Origin: Bryopsis sp. KO-2023
Lineage: Eukaryota; Chlorophyta; Ulvophyceae; Bryopsidales; Bryopsidaceae
Reading direction: 5' to 3'
DNA: 64,000 nucleotides
Assembly: GCA_030272585.1 (NCBI GenBank)
Contig: BSYQ01000008.1
Coordinates: 1,178,001-1,242,000, forward strand
Shown: positions 34,687 to 47,696 of the stretch, in pieces
How the letters are laid out: every line of letters starts with the position of its first letter
Numbering within the stretch: position 1 is the first letter of the stretch
Made by a program: the position numbers and the translations under genes
Notes under the pieces: model-generated
Told to the model about the DNA's origin: nothing
Seen by the model: the letters and a program-made list of their open reading frames with translations, nothing else
Databases searched by the model: none

Positions 34687-37600
34687 TCACCTGAATTTCC
34701 TGCTTTCGAACTGACCGAAAGCGATGAAGTGATTGTAGGTTTCCTGAGATGACCACTCTTTTGGAACGTCTGGGTTTTTTTCTTTGTAGTAATCAATGTC
34801 CAAACATCCTTTTGCCTGAAATTGCATGGAGCAGATTTCCAAAACCCTGGTGCTGAGAGAAGCCCCGGCTGCGTTTGCAGATATGCTTCGGGAAACGCTC
34901 TGTGAAAATGGAAAAATCGGGGAGGGGGTTGAGGAAAAAAAATGTGAAAAGATGGGAATGCGTGTGGAACGATTGATGATGTGGGGAAATTTTGGAAATA
35001 AAACATATATATATATATATATAACAGGAAAAAAAAGGATCTCTCTTTTTGGACTGTACAATTAAAAAAAAAAAATGATCAAGAAAGAGAGAATTTTACG
35101 AAAACAAAATACGCACTGATCATAATACTCAATGCTTTGGTGGTTTTCCAAAATCATCAATTCTTTTTTTCTTGTCGGACTTTGCTCAGAATCCATTGAA
35201 AGGAAAAAGCGACCAGTTCTTTTTTTTTTTGAAGAATCTGATAGAGGAAAAAACAATTAAAAAAAAATGTCGAATAAAAATTCTTGCCTTTTCATCTTCC
35301 ATCCACTGTTGATATTTTCTTGCAAGCGTCGATGTTCCCACATGCCCTTCTGCATGTTGATCTTTCACCTGAATTTTCAGTTTTCAAAAAAAAATTCAAA
35401 TGCTGTTGTTTATTTTAATTTTTTGTTCAGCTTGGGCTTCACCGATGCCAAGGAAAACAAAAAACACAAATATTAAACAGCAATTGAAAAAAGAAAAAAA
35501 AATCCTGGGCCAACTCACGTAATAAAGTTGGCCCAAAAAAAAAACTAGAGAAAAAAAGAAAAAAAAAAATGTATTGATAAAGGTTCAAATCAGGTACCTT
35601 TACAAACAAGACCTCCAATGGATTTACAAACACTCCATCGTAATTCTTCGCTAGATAAGGATTCATCCTACACAAAAAATATAAAAGAACTTTAGTTTCA
35701 TTTTTATTAAAACTAATTAAAACGACCATAAGGCATTCTTTTCCCCAGGTTCTGTTTTTTCATCAACACATGATATTGCAGAAAAATATGTGAAAATTTC
35801 ACCAAGCGGTTACACCACTATAAGGGTCAATAATCATTTAAAATGAATTAAAAAAAAATACCTTTTCGTTTTATTTTCACTTTCAGCTTATCTGCTATTT
35901 TATTTTTTTTTACTTTTTGAAAAATACTGAAAAAGAAGAAGAAGAAAAATTGACAGTCTCATGGCAGAAGGGCAAACGGAGCACCTGTCGTTGCAATTCC
36001 AGTTTTCTTTTCTTCGCCAATCCACCCCTTGATATCTCAGCATCAACGAATCGATGTTGAAACCCGCCTCCAGAATCGCATGGGAAACCCCCAACTCCGA
36101 CCAATAAATCACTTCTTGAATTTCATCGTAGCAACCGAGCGTCTTTCTCGAAGCCATTATGATTTCCAACCCCACCTGATTCGCAATCAACAAATCATTT
36201 TTGTGGGATTTTTTTCTTTTTAATAAAATATTGCATCGAGGCAGAATACCCATTCACTATTTAAAAAAAATCAAAAAGAAAAGAAAACCTAACTTTTTGT
36301 AGAAAAAAATGAAAATCTAATCTTTTTTCAATCGAGCGATATGGGCAAACAACGCTTGTCAGTATTTTCTTGTTCTTTTTCGTTTTTTTTTTCCCTTGAA
36401 ATCAAATTCGAAAAACTGAGCAACACCTAACAAAACGATGCCATTTCATATCAAAGCCCCTTCCCCCCCCCCTCTACCCCTCTTCTCTTTTTCAAAAACA
36501 AAAAACAAAAAAATGAACAGATTGAGAAACATCATTGACCAGCCACTCACTCTGTCAGTCGCTACCAGATATGATTGGACATGGGGGTTTCTTCTCGAAA
36601 CGCTGTCGTCGCCCTTGTGGAGGGGGGCCCCCTCACAACTGATTGTCGGACCCACCAATTTTACCTCATCGTTTAGCTTGGATAAGAAAGGCTCCGTCCA
36701 ATGCATGTTTCCCTGCAAAAAAACCATCCCTCAACACCGAAAAAATGAATTATAATGCTCTTTACATGTATTTGAAAACATAAAATAAAATAAAATATAT
36801 TATTAATCATTTACTTTTTTTTGTCTATAAAAAGAGGCCAGGTTTCTGAAAAGGGGGGTTGCCCTTGTTAAAATAAAAATGCAACCCCCCATAACGCAAA
36901 TTTGGAATGAAGCTTCCAAATTTTTGGAAAACTAAATTATGAATCTTTCGGATTTCTTCTGATTAATCTGTTCTTTTTTTCTTTTTTTTTTTTCGGTGTT
37001 TTCTTTTAATCCCCATTTTTCTTAAGACAATTCTTTCCCCCAAAATCCAATATTTGTACTTTATTTTATTTTATAACATCAAAATAAGTATTTTTTTTAA
37101 TAATTTTTTAAATTACCTTCAAGAATGATGGGAAGTAAGGGCCTCGAATCGAAGAATTCATGAAAATGAATCGATAGTATTTCGAGGTGTGCACTTTTTT
37201 TTTCAAAACCCATCCAAAAGTTCCCCAATCGTAGCATTCGTTTTTGTGGATTATGTAACGTGCATTTTCCGGCAGTGCTGGAAATTCGATGTTAGGGGCC
37301 TGTGCTCAGGAAAAAAAAAGCATTGAAAAAAGCAGTGAAACAGCATGCTTCTTTTTTTTTGGAGGGGGGGGGGGGGCAAGATATTCTTCGGGCATTAATG
37401 CAAAAAAAGAAGCCAAGGATATTAATCATACATAACAATGATCTTGTATTCAAGAATGCCACCTCGATATAAACAGAAAAGACAGGGAAATGCTCCACAA
37501 ACAAAGAGAAAAAACCCACCCCCCAAAGAATCAACAAAGGAAAAAGGAAAAAAACTCGTGAAAAAACACACCCCCACACAGAAAACTCAACTGAAATGAA

Positions 37601-38430
37601 CAAAAAAAAGGCACCAGAAGGTGAAAAAGAGAGAGAGGGGAGGGGGGGGGGGGATCAGAATTTGCACCTCATCTTGATTATCGGTTTGAATGACGATGTA
37701 ATAATCACAGCCATCGTCAGGTCGCATCCCTTCTCGAACGAAGAACCTCAAATTGTTGATGTACTCAGGATCGGTGTTCGAAAATATATACAATACCAAA
37801 ACTCGAGGTTTCGGCTGCTCCAGCATCACTTCTGTCAAATACCACATCCCAGAAAAGGATTTTTTTTTGGGAAAGATTTTTTGTTTTGTTCATTTTTCTC
37901 TCACCACATATGTTCCATTAGAAAGCTGTTTAGTTTCTAATTCAATTATTCTGATTATTGATAAAGCAAGATTGAAATTTATTTTTTTTTATATTTGTTT
38001 CTCCCAGATGCTGAAAACGCAATGCACCCATCGCTTTTCGATTTAAAAAAAGAAAACCGGAAAAAAACCGTGTTTGCTTTTTGTGCAACGAGATGCACAA
38101 ATCTCAACAAAAAAAAATTGCAATTCTCCTCCGCACTCCAATGCAATCACGCATCCCTATGCAATCGTTCAATTCTTGATCAACGCTCAAGACTCGTCGA
38201 AAAATCGGTCCATCCCGAAGTTACGTTTGCCAATCGCTGCCCATAGACGTCAACCCCCCTCGCTCACCCTGGGCCTCGTTTCGAGATCGCCTGAACAGGC
38301 CAAAGACGGGCCCGCAGATCACGTTGAGAATCGCCGCCGCCATCAGCACCGCCACCCCCAACCGAACAGCTTTGTGGAGAAAACCAGGAGATCGAGTCCA
38401 CACACTCGAGTTCATTCTGCTCCGCACCAT
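34687..38430 (-). CDS. Golgi-type membrane protein, putative glycosyltransferase
   Basis: Exons in coding order: 38268-38430, 37668-37831, 37117-37299, 36551-36712, 35985-36175, 35598-35667, 35288-35368, 34687-34899; 1227 nt, 408 residues, phases consistent. A short basic N-terminus and one hydrophobic segment (about residues 21-45, VRLGVAVLMAAAILNVICG) give type II topology, as in Golgi glycosyltransferases. The luminal part has YIFSNTDPEY, RPDDGCDYY, NECYDWGTFGW, FIFMNSSIRGP, WTEPFLSKL, VGPTISC, HVQSYLVATDR, YWSELGVSHAIL, RYQGVDWR and NPLEVLFVKV, an array I recognise from a large uncharacterised family in green algae. A transferase role is inferred; no reaction can be named. The intron 34900-35287 begins GC rather than GT. 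The stop used here is an in-frame TGA that overlaps a donor-like GTGAGA, so a further small exon is possible. Confidence 0.75.
36855..36922. repeat. Pair of hairpins in an intron
   Basis: GGGGGGTTGC pairs with GCAACCCCCC about 18 nt away, and directly after it AAATTTGGAA pairs with TTCCAAATTT across 6 nt. Both lie in the intron between exons 36551-36712 and 37117-37299. Confidence 0.7.
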
Positions 38431-39239
38431 TTGCGAAAGTCAAGTAAATCTTTGGCCTACCCCCTGAAATCCCTTCGACAGAAAAGAACCGATCAGACGC
38501 AGCTCTTCTACTTTCCACACCCAAACTCAGGCTCCTTTCGGCAGCAGAAATCCACAAAGGGGCAAAATGTATCGATCTGGGTTGCGGTCGGTGTAGAGTC
38601 TGACGTCCGAATCGAACGTCGTTTCACACAGCCCATTTTCTATTTTCTATTTTTTTTTTTTCTGCCGCTTCTTTCGGCGCTGGTGTGGTGTGAGGGGTAT
38701 GTGATAAATATCCATGTGAAAATTTCTTTTGGGAAAAAAATGATGGTGGTGGTGGTGGCGGTGCTTTCCAGATCAGTTTTCAGTGAATGACAAAAGTTCT
38801 GCAATTAAAAAAAAACAAAAACGAGGATGTCCATATCTCATCTTTTTTTCCCCCTTGGGCTCTGTTCTTTTCTCACCAAAAAAAAAAAACATGCCACCCA
38901 AAAAATCCCTGAAGTAAGGTTTGACAATCTGAAAACGAGCAGAGGTACCCCCCCCCCCCCCCTCTCCACTTTTCCTCCCTCCAAAGTCGCAAGACTATTC
39001 TTCCTTTTCGAAAAAATCCACAGCTCGAAAAAAAAAAAAAAGAAACGAAAAAAGAGGAAGCTGCCGATCACCACGTGAGCTCCATTCAGGAAAAGCAAAA
39101 CATTTTTTTTTTTTTTGCCACATTCGTTGGTTGGAAGCAGGGATATTTTCGCGTCGAAATTCATTTTTTTTTTTTTTTCGGTCCATTTATCTAACGCAAC
39201 ATACAACGCTCTCTTTTCTCCCTTTTTTTTGGGGGGGGT
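38431..39239. other. Intergenic, promoter side of the glycosyltransferase gene
   Basis: About 800 bp between the glycosyltransferase start and the TatC stop (both minus). The right half is rich in homopolymers. No gene seen. Confidence 0.5.
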
Positions 39240-41859
39240 TCAAGTTCCTTGTGGTGCTTTCTTCGATTCCAGAAATCTGACCATGGCGGCCCCTCCCAAG
39301 TACAGCCCGATGAGGGGGGCTGCCAACAGGGCTTGAGTGAAAGGGTCGGTGGAGGGCGTCAGAACGGCGGCTGCGATTGTGGCCCCCACCACCACGTATC
39401 TCCATTGATCCAACATTTGCTTGGACGTCACGAGTCCAGTCTGACCCAGCAGCACTTGAATGACGGGCACCTGATCAAAATACAGATAATATTATTTTCA
39501 AGAAATACTTTGTGTATCATTTTGAAGGGAAAAAAAAGAATGTGCAAGATTCAGTTGCACAGATGCCCCCCCCCCAAAAAAAAAACAAAAAAAAACACAC
39601 TCGAAATAAGGATTAAAAACTAAATTTTTAAGATTCCCCCCCCCCCTTTTCTCATTCAAGTGCAAGCAACAGATTTTTTTGCTGTTATTGAGGGAGGGAG
39701 AGAAAAAAACGATCCAGCAAAACTACATCTGAAATCATCCATTGATCAACCATCTCGATCACAAGTTTCTCACACTTACCCCCCCCCCCCCAAAAAAAAA
39801 AAAAAAAAAGGTTTTCTTTACTTTTTGTTTTTCTTACTTGAAAGGACAGCCCGGTGGATAACATGAGCACCAAAACAAACTGGAAATACTGCTCAATGGA
39901 CCACAAACTTTCGACGGCTCCATCTGCATAGGTGACGAAAAATCCAAGAGCTGCTGGAGTGAGGATTTCGTACGAGAAAAGCAGCCTGAGGAAAAAAGAG
40001 AAGAATCTCAGGGAAAATAAACAAATAAAGGATCATCTATGAGCAACACTTGAAGATAATCAATTTCAGTTGCAGATCCCTTTTCCTTTTTTTTTTCTTC
40101 TTTCGAAGAGCACCATGCGTTCCATTTTCAGTCAACCCTCTGAGGCTTTCAATTTTTTTAAATTCCAATCACCAAAAAAAATGAAGGTTTGGAATCCAAG
40201 ATTCAAATATCAAACCTCAGAATTCAACTAGAAAAAAAGAATCTGATTTCCCTGAATATAAAGAAATTAGAACTTATTTTGCTGATATTTTTATTCCCTT
40301 TGCTTTCCTTTCCTTGCATTGTATTTTCTACAATACAAAATACAAAATTTTTTCTTTTAAGAAATACTAAAAGAAATAAGATTATTATTCTGTTATTTTT
40401 TTACTTTGAAGACTTACCCAATGTAGAAGAGAATCGACGATCCAAAGACTATGGGTGCAAGGAAGTTCCTTTCCGATTTGGTCAATCCAGGGATTACATA
40501 AGCGATGATTTCGTAAAGCACCGTCGGGACAGCGATCAGCAAACCAGCATATCCAGCGACCTGCAATCAAATTTCACTTTGTTTATTTACTTATATTACT
40601 TTTTATTTTTTTATTTCGAATTTTCTGCTGCACTTTTCTTCACCAGACAAGATATTGGGGGCACTTTGACCGGCAACATGCACTGCTTTTCTTTCAGGTT
40701 TTTTTTTTTAAACTATACATATTTTGTTGCATGTCTTTAAAAAAAACAGAAAGGACTTTTTCTTTTTTTTTTTTTTTAAAAGAAAAAAAAAGTCTTAAGT
40801 CGACCCCGTGTTGTTCAGGACACTACCCTGAAAAATGAAAAAAAAGGAAAAACACATTCACATTTTGTTTTGCACTTTTTGTTATCATTCTGACCACCCA
40901 ATTTTAGTTTCCTTCAACCCCCCCCCCAAAAAAAATAAAAATTATCCCACCTTAAGCGTGGTGAAGAAAAACTCTCCAGGCGACAGCTGCAAAAATCTGA
41001 CTCCTTGCTCCACCGCAGGGCCTTCCAGAAACACCACCAAATCTTTCGAAAAAACGAAACAAGTCAAAATGGCCACGGTGCAGGCCAGAGCCCCGACCAA
41101 AACTCTTTCCCTCAATTCCTCCAAGTGATCCCAAATCGGCATCTCGAAATCATCGGGGAGCTCTTCTGGATTCGGCCTCAAAAATTGTTCGATCGGGCTA
41201 GAATTTTCATCCTCAGTTGCACACACTGCTTTGCCAAAAAAAAAAAAAAGAGAAAATGGAGCGATATTTGCAATTCTTTTGAAAATATGCGTTACATTGA
41301 TAAATTGTTCGTTTTCTACAGAAACTTTTTTTTGAGTGCTGGTCGAATGTATGTGGTTGGTATCAGCAGAATGCATCTTTTTTTTTTCTATGTTAAAAAA
41401 AAAAAGAGAAAAATTTGTGTCCGATTGGTATGTATACAGATATGATTTTAAACCCCCAAAAAGAAGGGAAAAAAAAGAAACAGAAAAAGTTACTCTCATA
41501 TTTTTTTTCTCCAATTCTTGTACCAAAATTCCATCATCCTTTTTCTTGGCCGGGAAAACAAACCAAATCAAAGTGGAGGGTCAGGTGGTGAAAAAATAAA
41601 TCAGCACTGAGGATGCATGTGTGCATGAAGAGGGGTTTCTTCCCTCATGGCTGGAAAAAATTTTAAATTAAAAAACTGATCCAGTCGACTGACCTCTTTG
41701 AAAATTTCTTCTGCTTTGTAAACAAGGTTTGGAGTGGAGCGGATTCCAAGAAGCAGGTTTTTGCGAAACACAAGGCCGATGCGAGCGTCGAAGTCTGAAC
41801 GCGCCTCCGGCGACCGGGCAATCGCCACAGATCCTCCCGAGTCCAGCTTTCAAAATCAT
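39240..41859 (-). CDS. tatC: Plastid TatC, twin-arginine translocase subunit
   Basis: Polytopic receptor subunit of the delta-pH/Tat pathway, which moves folded twin-arginine precursors across the thylakoid membrane. Exons in coding order: 41694-41859, 40951-41225, 40418-40560, 39838-39985, 39240-39470; 963 nt, 320 residues, phases consistent. The first exon and the start of the second give a leader of about 70 residues, rich in Arg/Ser and poor in acids ([20 protein letters not shown] onward), as in a chloroplast transit peptide. The mature part starts with the family motif [19 protein letters not shown], then [80 protein letters not shown] and [16 protein letters not shown], with six predicted transmembrane helices. 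It matches land-plant/green-algal cpTatC. An in-frame ATG at 41952 would lengthen the leader by 31 residues. Confidence 0.94.
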
Positions 41860-42203
41860 CTCTACCTCAACAAAGGACACGAAAAAAAAAAAGCGACCAA
41901 AACGAAAACGCAGTGGCTGTTTCAAATCAGCAGACAACCTCCACCAAAACAACCCCCACCAAACAGCATTTTCGTTTGTTACGTAATGATAAAAGTGTGA
42001 CCAGCTGGGGTTTTAAACTGCAAATCAGATTTAATTTGCTGTCGACAAGAAAAACAGGTGCACCAAGAAACGTCGCACCACAGTACTTTAGACGCAGAGG
42101 TGGCGGAAACCAAACAACGCGACCGAAACAAAAACAATAAAAGCGCTCGAAAAGCTGCAAAGTGAGCGAATCAATCGAAGAACCGAGGTCGTTTTGGTTA
42201 GAA
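41860..42203. promoter_or_regulatory. Shared divergent promoter region of tatC and the symporter
   Basis: Only 344 bp separate the tatC start (minus) from the symporter start (plus), so the two genes must share promoter DNA. No clear TATA box was seen. Confidence 0.5.
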
Positions 42204-45200
42204 ATGGGATCTTTCGGAGTTTTTGACGTTTTCGTGGTAGTGGTTTCGCTGGTGGTGGTGTTCGCCGTCGGCGTCCACAGCTCGATGAAAAGGAGAAAGA
42301 GTCCCGGGGCTGAAAATTTCTTTTTGGCTGGGCGCGACATGCCTTGGTGGATTGTCGGGGGCTCGCTCTTCGCGTCGAATATCGGTGAGTGGACGTCATG
42401 TTTTCTTGCTGTTTTATTTTTATTTTTACAGTGAAGGTGAAAAAGACAGATTGTTTTTTTTTTTTTCTGCTGTTCACATCTCTATATATGTATATTTTAT
42501 ATTTTTTTGAAGTCTTTGTTTTCTGAAACAACAGTGGGACTGCAGTCTTATTTTTTTTTTCTTAAGATTTTGAAGAGTGGAGCAAAAGCCCAAATTTGTC
42601 TGCTCTTTCGTTCTGATTTTTTCTTTCCTCAATTTCTGTTTATTTCTTCTTTTTTTTTAAGATTTTGTTTTTCTCTTCTTGAAAAGGAACCGAGCATTTT
42701 GTTGGTCAAGCCGGAAGCGCCGCCTATTCTGGAATTGCTGTGGGCCTATATGGTGAGATATTTTTTATTCAGCTTTCGATCGCTCGAAAAAAAAAAATAC
42801 TGCTTAGCTCAGGGAAAAAATTCCATCGCTGCCATCTGTTTATTCAAAAAAACAAAAAACAAAAAACTCGCCTCTCTCACAGCAACAATGTTTTTTTTTT
42901 TTTCTTTTTTTCACTCGAAACAGCAGGTGGGGAAAAACAACCGAAGCTTTCTTCCCTAATCCTGCAGCTTTTTTTGCTTTTCACATTTTTTGATAAAGAT
43001 TGATGGAGAGGGAAAAAAGCCGTCAGTTTTTTTTCTTATATTTTTAATGCATTTTTTTGGAGCTTGTTGTAGACCCTAATTATTATTGGTTTTTATTTTC
43101 ATTGGTTAATTTTTAAGACCCGATGATATCGATGGGATTATGTTGCACAGACTGGTCTGCAGCCTACCTGATTTTGGCGCTTGGGTGGGTTTTTGCCCCA
43201 GTATATTTGAGATGCAATCTGACCACAGTGCCTGAGCTGTTGGAGCAGAGATTTAACAAACACTGCAGGTATATGGCATTAAAAGTATAAAAAAAATTGC
43301 ACCCTTTTCCACCCCCTTTTTTTTGGAAAAAAAATAGTAGTGATCAAAAATAAAATAAATAATTTTATGGAGAGAAATATGTGAACACGGATGTTGGTTA
43401 CGAACCCCATCAAGACTTTTTCGAGTTTTCGTTTTATTTTTTTCTTGGTTTTATTTTATTCTATTTTTTATGGTGTGGAAATGCTACATCAAATATTGAC
43501 CGTTTTCGCATGTTTGTAAGATTTTCTTTCCTGTTCACTTTTTTTTTTCTTAAATCCTTGTTGCTCCATCCAATTTTTCGAAGAACTTTAGGTCCTACTA
43601 ACTATTGGTCAACACTTTCCAACCCCCCTCCACCCCCCATTTTTTTTTTTTGGTTAAAAGAAAAAGGGAAAAGGGAGTTGATTTTGATTTTGAGTTTGGT
43701 TTTGTGAACTTTTTTTTTTTTTTTTAATAACTTGGTTTTCATTCCAAAACCGTTTCAGGTTTGCCTTTGTCGTCATCACTCTGTTTGCTTATGTGGTTTC
43801 GAAACTGGGCTCCAGCATGTATGCTGGCACCGTTGTTTTGAAGACGGTGGCTGGTCTGGATATCTGGGAATCCCTCCCATTGATTCTTATCGGCACCGCT
43901 GTTTACACGATCACAGGGGGCCTCTCGGTAAGATCAACCCAATTTTTTGTTTAGATATTCATTTTTTTCACAGTGTGGTGTTGTGTTGGAACAATTTTCC
44001 ATTCAAAATGGGGCTGAATTTGACCAAAATATGTATTAAGGAAATCGTGAGCTGTTTTTTAAAATTGGCTTTTAGGTTAGAAGAATAGTCCAATCAATTT
44101 TTAACGTTTGAGTATCAATTTCTGAAGTGATTTATTTTGAATCGGCTGTTTGTGGTGCTTTTTGTTCAGGCAGTGATGCTCATCGACACCGTTCAAATGG
44201 GAATTTTCCTGTTCGGCGGCATCCTGGGGTCCATCATCGCATTCAGCAGAGTGGATGGAATCAGGGGGCTGTTTGATACGTTCAAAGCCGCTCACCTCTC
44301 CGAATTCCCACATCTGCTCAGGGCTCCCTCGGACAATGACTATCCATGGTAAGCAACCTTCATCAACTGTACCTTTCTACATGCATGCATTCATATTCGT
44401 CCATTGATGCATGCATGCATGCATCTGTTGAGACATCCTCCCACATGTGCATGTATTTCTTCATTTGTTGATGCCTCCTCGCATGCATCCATGCATGCAT
44501 GAACATCATCTCCGTCCCAGAATTCAAGGAGTTCAGATGCAATTTTGAAAAAACCTGAACAAGGCAAAGGCACCACATGCTCTTTACTTTTTGTCTTAGT
44601 CATACCCCGAAATAATGCCGAGTCCAGCCAAGTATTGTTCTATATGCAGCTTTGGGGTTGCCATGTCAGGCCTGGCATGCTGTTCGGCATCCCTGTGGTG
44701 AGCATCTGGTATTGGTGCGTCGACCAAGAAATGGCACAGAGAGTGTTGAGTGCGAGGAACCTGGGCGAAGCTCAGCTCGGAACAGCATTCGCTGCCCTTT
44801 TTAAAGCCCTCCCTGTTTTCATCACAGGTGAATTCACAAAGTGCCCTTTTCTAAAATTTGCCCTGGAAAATTGCATTGCTGATGTGTGATTTGAAGGGGG
44901 TTTAAATCGACGAGAAGTTTTTCCCGTTGCTCTACCGCATGTTTGTGGATGATTTGCGCTGAACTGCTCGTTTTCACGTGTATTTTTTTTATTTTTCTTG
45001 CATTATTCCTGGCTTGAAAGACCATGTTGAAAATTTACCCATTTATTTTTGTTTAAAAGAGTTCACAATCTCTGGAATTGTTGGGGATCGACCCTTAGAA
45101 AAACACATGCACGCACGCCTGATTTTTTTTTTTCAAAACGGCCACTGTATCAGCACGAGTTTTATTACAAATCCTTCATTTTATTTTTTTTCAAAAAAAA

Positions 45201-47696
45201 AGTGGACACAATGAGATCGTCCAAAAATGTTGATTCTTTTCCTGTTGTTTTTTTTCCCTTTTTTTGCTTTGCACCAGTTTTCCCTGGTATGGTGGCAAGG
45301 GCTCTGTTCGAGACATGCGAGGTGGGGGATCGATGGTGCGATGCCAAATTGGATCACAGAGATCATGCGGATCATGCATACCCCCTGCTGGTCGTGAATG
45401 AATTTCCGACCGGAGTGAAAGGCATCATGGTGGCGTCTTTTTTGGCTGCGATGATGTCATCTTTGTCATCCGTGTTCAATTCCGCTTCCACCATTTTCAC
45501 TTACGACGTCTATCAGAGGTTCTATAAGACCGAAGGTGTTGACACTGTTGTGGCAAAATTTATGTGAGGAAAAGGTGAATAGGATTCTCTTTTTTTTTAT
45601 TTCTGTTTCTCTTTTTTTTTTTTTTAGGGGGGGGGGGGGGAAGGCAGGCAAATGAGAAGGAGAAACAAGGAAAAAAAAAGCTTCAAATAGTTTCTCGAAA
45701 GATTTGAGCAACGAAAGAGACTGAAGAAAAAGGACTAGGAAAACGAGCATCAATTTCATTTTTTTTTTCCGTCTTAATTCTGGATTCTGCAGGGTTTTCT
45801 TAAACAATTTTTTTTCTCTTTTTTTCTTGGGAAAACAACCCTTCAAACACTCACTTACGCTTTAGCAATCAAACAATTGGTGTCTTCTCCCTCCCCCCCT
45901 CTTATATTATCCCCAGCAGCACCTTTTCTATAAAAAAATACACACACACAGCCAAAAAAATCCAATCTAAAAGTTAAAAATTTGAAGAAAAGTTACTGTT
46001 TCGTGCAAAACCAGCAGGGTCTTCTTCTTCCCAACACCTCTTGTACGTTGGTCGAGTTACGACTGCAGTTTTGGCCTTGCTTGCATTCGCATGGATTCCT
46101 GTGATCGCCTCCCAGAATAGAGGTTTGTTTGAGCTCACCCAGATTGCGATGACTCATCTGGCACCCCCCGTGAGTGCCCTTTTCATAGCGGCCCTTTTTT
46201 TCAAAAAGGCCAATGGCCAGGGGGCGATTTCAGGCCTGTTGGTGGGAACTGGGATCGGGATTGTCAGACTGGGGCTTTATCTCGGAAACCAGGACGCGTG
46301 CGATCGCCAAGTCGATGAAGCAAGCAATGAAGAGGTAGGATGCAGATATATTTTTGGAAAGAGATTTAAAGAAAAAAGAAAAAGAAATATAAACAATATA
46401 AACTTGAATAGGCCAACTTTTTTCGTTGGTTATTTTTTCAGTGCTATAGATGCATCTGCACGGGGGGCCAGTGCAAGTTGAAACTTTTTTTAAATTGTTA
46501 AAAATGTGTTTTTAGCCTTGATGTTTTTTTATTGTAAGATTGTTTGAAGAATTCACCCAACATGTAAATATCTTTGGGAAAATCTTTCCTTTTTTTTTTT
46601 GCATTCCTTGTTTTTGTCGAGAGGGAGGGGGGGGGGGTCAATTTTTTTGACCATATTTGTAACTTGGTGGTTTTTTTTTTTTTTCTTGTGCAGGATCTGA
46701 CCTGGTCCAATTGGGTTTCTTGCTTGAACTTCAATTATTTCGCAATGGTTCTATTCGCACTCACCCTGCTTTTGATCAACATCGTCAGTCTCTTTTATCC
46801 TCCCCCGAGCCCAAGCCAAATTGCAGGTGGGGTGTTCGCTGTTTCTTTATAAAAAAAGAAAAAAAGGATTCGAAATCTTTGTGTCAAAAATATTTCGGAG
46901 AAAAAGAGAGATCCATTGTTTCATTGTTTTTTGAATATATTTTTGGGGGGTATGTGCAATGTATGCATCTTGGATTTTGTTTTGGATATGAGAGATAGTT
47001 TTTTTTCTCCTGGAAAAAAATACATAAATATTTGGGTTTGTTTCTTGGGGGGGTGCAGGTCGAATGGTGGAGTTTCCCTGGATGACAGAAATTTCGGGGA
47101 AAAAGAGCCCGAGGAATCCCCAAGTAGAGTTAGCAAATTTGCAGTATGACAGACTGAGGGAAGGGAATTTGCAATCCATAGAACAAGACGAAGATCAAGT
47201 GCTTTCACAAGAAAGGTGGGTTGGGAATTTTGATTGAACGCAATGTACATATCTACACACATAGTTATTTTATTATTATTATTACTGATATTTTTTTTTC
47301 TTTTGTAATGCTGCCAATTGGTTCTCAAGGCCTTCATTGTGTTTTTTGTGATTTCGAATTAATAATTTTGTTATTTTGTTATTTTTTTTTAACTTTTCCA
47401 CTTTTTTTTTTTCATTGTTTTTCATTTTTTAATCGAAGAATTTTCAGCGATTTTTCTAAATCCATAGAAACTGAACATGATGGCATCCACAGCACATTGT
47501 GTGTTTTTCTTTTTTTAAAAATTCGTTTCACATGCATGATAGGGAGCATCAAGATGAGGAGGAGCTGACAATCGAATCAACCCTCCCCTCCAAAGGAACG
47601 GGGGCTTTTTCAGAAGATCGGCGAAAAATCGTCGCCAACTGTCTGGGGGCCGTAGCTCTAATCACGATTACCTCCCTGATAGTCATTTTTCACTGA
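42204..47696 (+). CDS. Sodium/solute symporter of the SLC5 (SSS) family
   Basis: Sodium-coupled importer in a cell membrane; SSS members carry sugars, inositol, vitamins or anions. Exons: 42204-42384, 42687-42752, 43118-43268, 43759-43927, 44170-44348, 44670-44827, 45278-45535, 46018-46334, 46694-46826, 47059-47215, 47543-47696; 1923 nt, 640 residues, phases consistent. Sugar-cotransporter hallmarks in order: first helix, then FFLAGRDMPWWIVGGSLFAS, GQAGSAAYSGIAVG, VPELLEQRFN, GTVVLKTVAGLD, VYTITGGLSAVMLIDTVQM, GIPVVSIWYWCVDQEMAQR, FPGMVARALF, AAMMSSLSSVFNSASTIFT, YVGRVTTAVLALLAFAWIPV and a final C-terminal helix ending LIVIFH. A hydrophilic acidic loop (47059-47570) precedes the last helix. 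The donor at 45535 and acceptor at 46018 are the least certain junction. Substrate is not predictable; a vertebrate SGLT-like protein is the closest recognisable type. Confidence 0.92.
44375..44510. repeat. ATGC-rich simple repeat in a symporter intron
   Basis: Runs of (GCAT)n, for example in 44406-44425, and related ATGCATC words within the intron 44349-44669. No coding signal. Confidence 0.7.
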
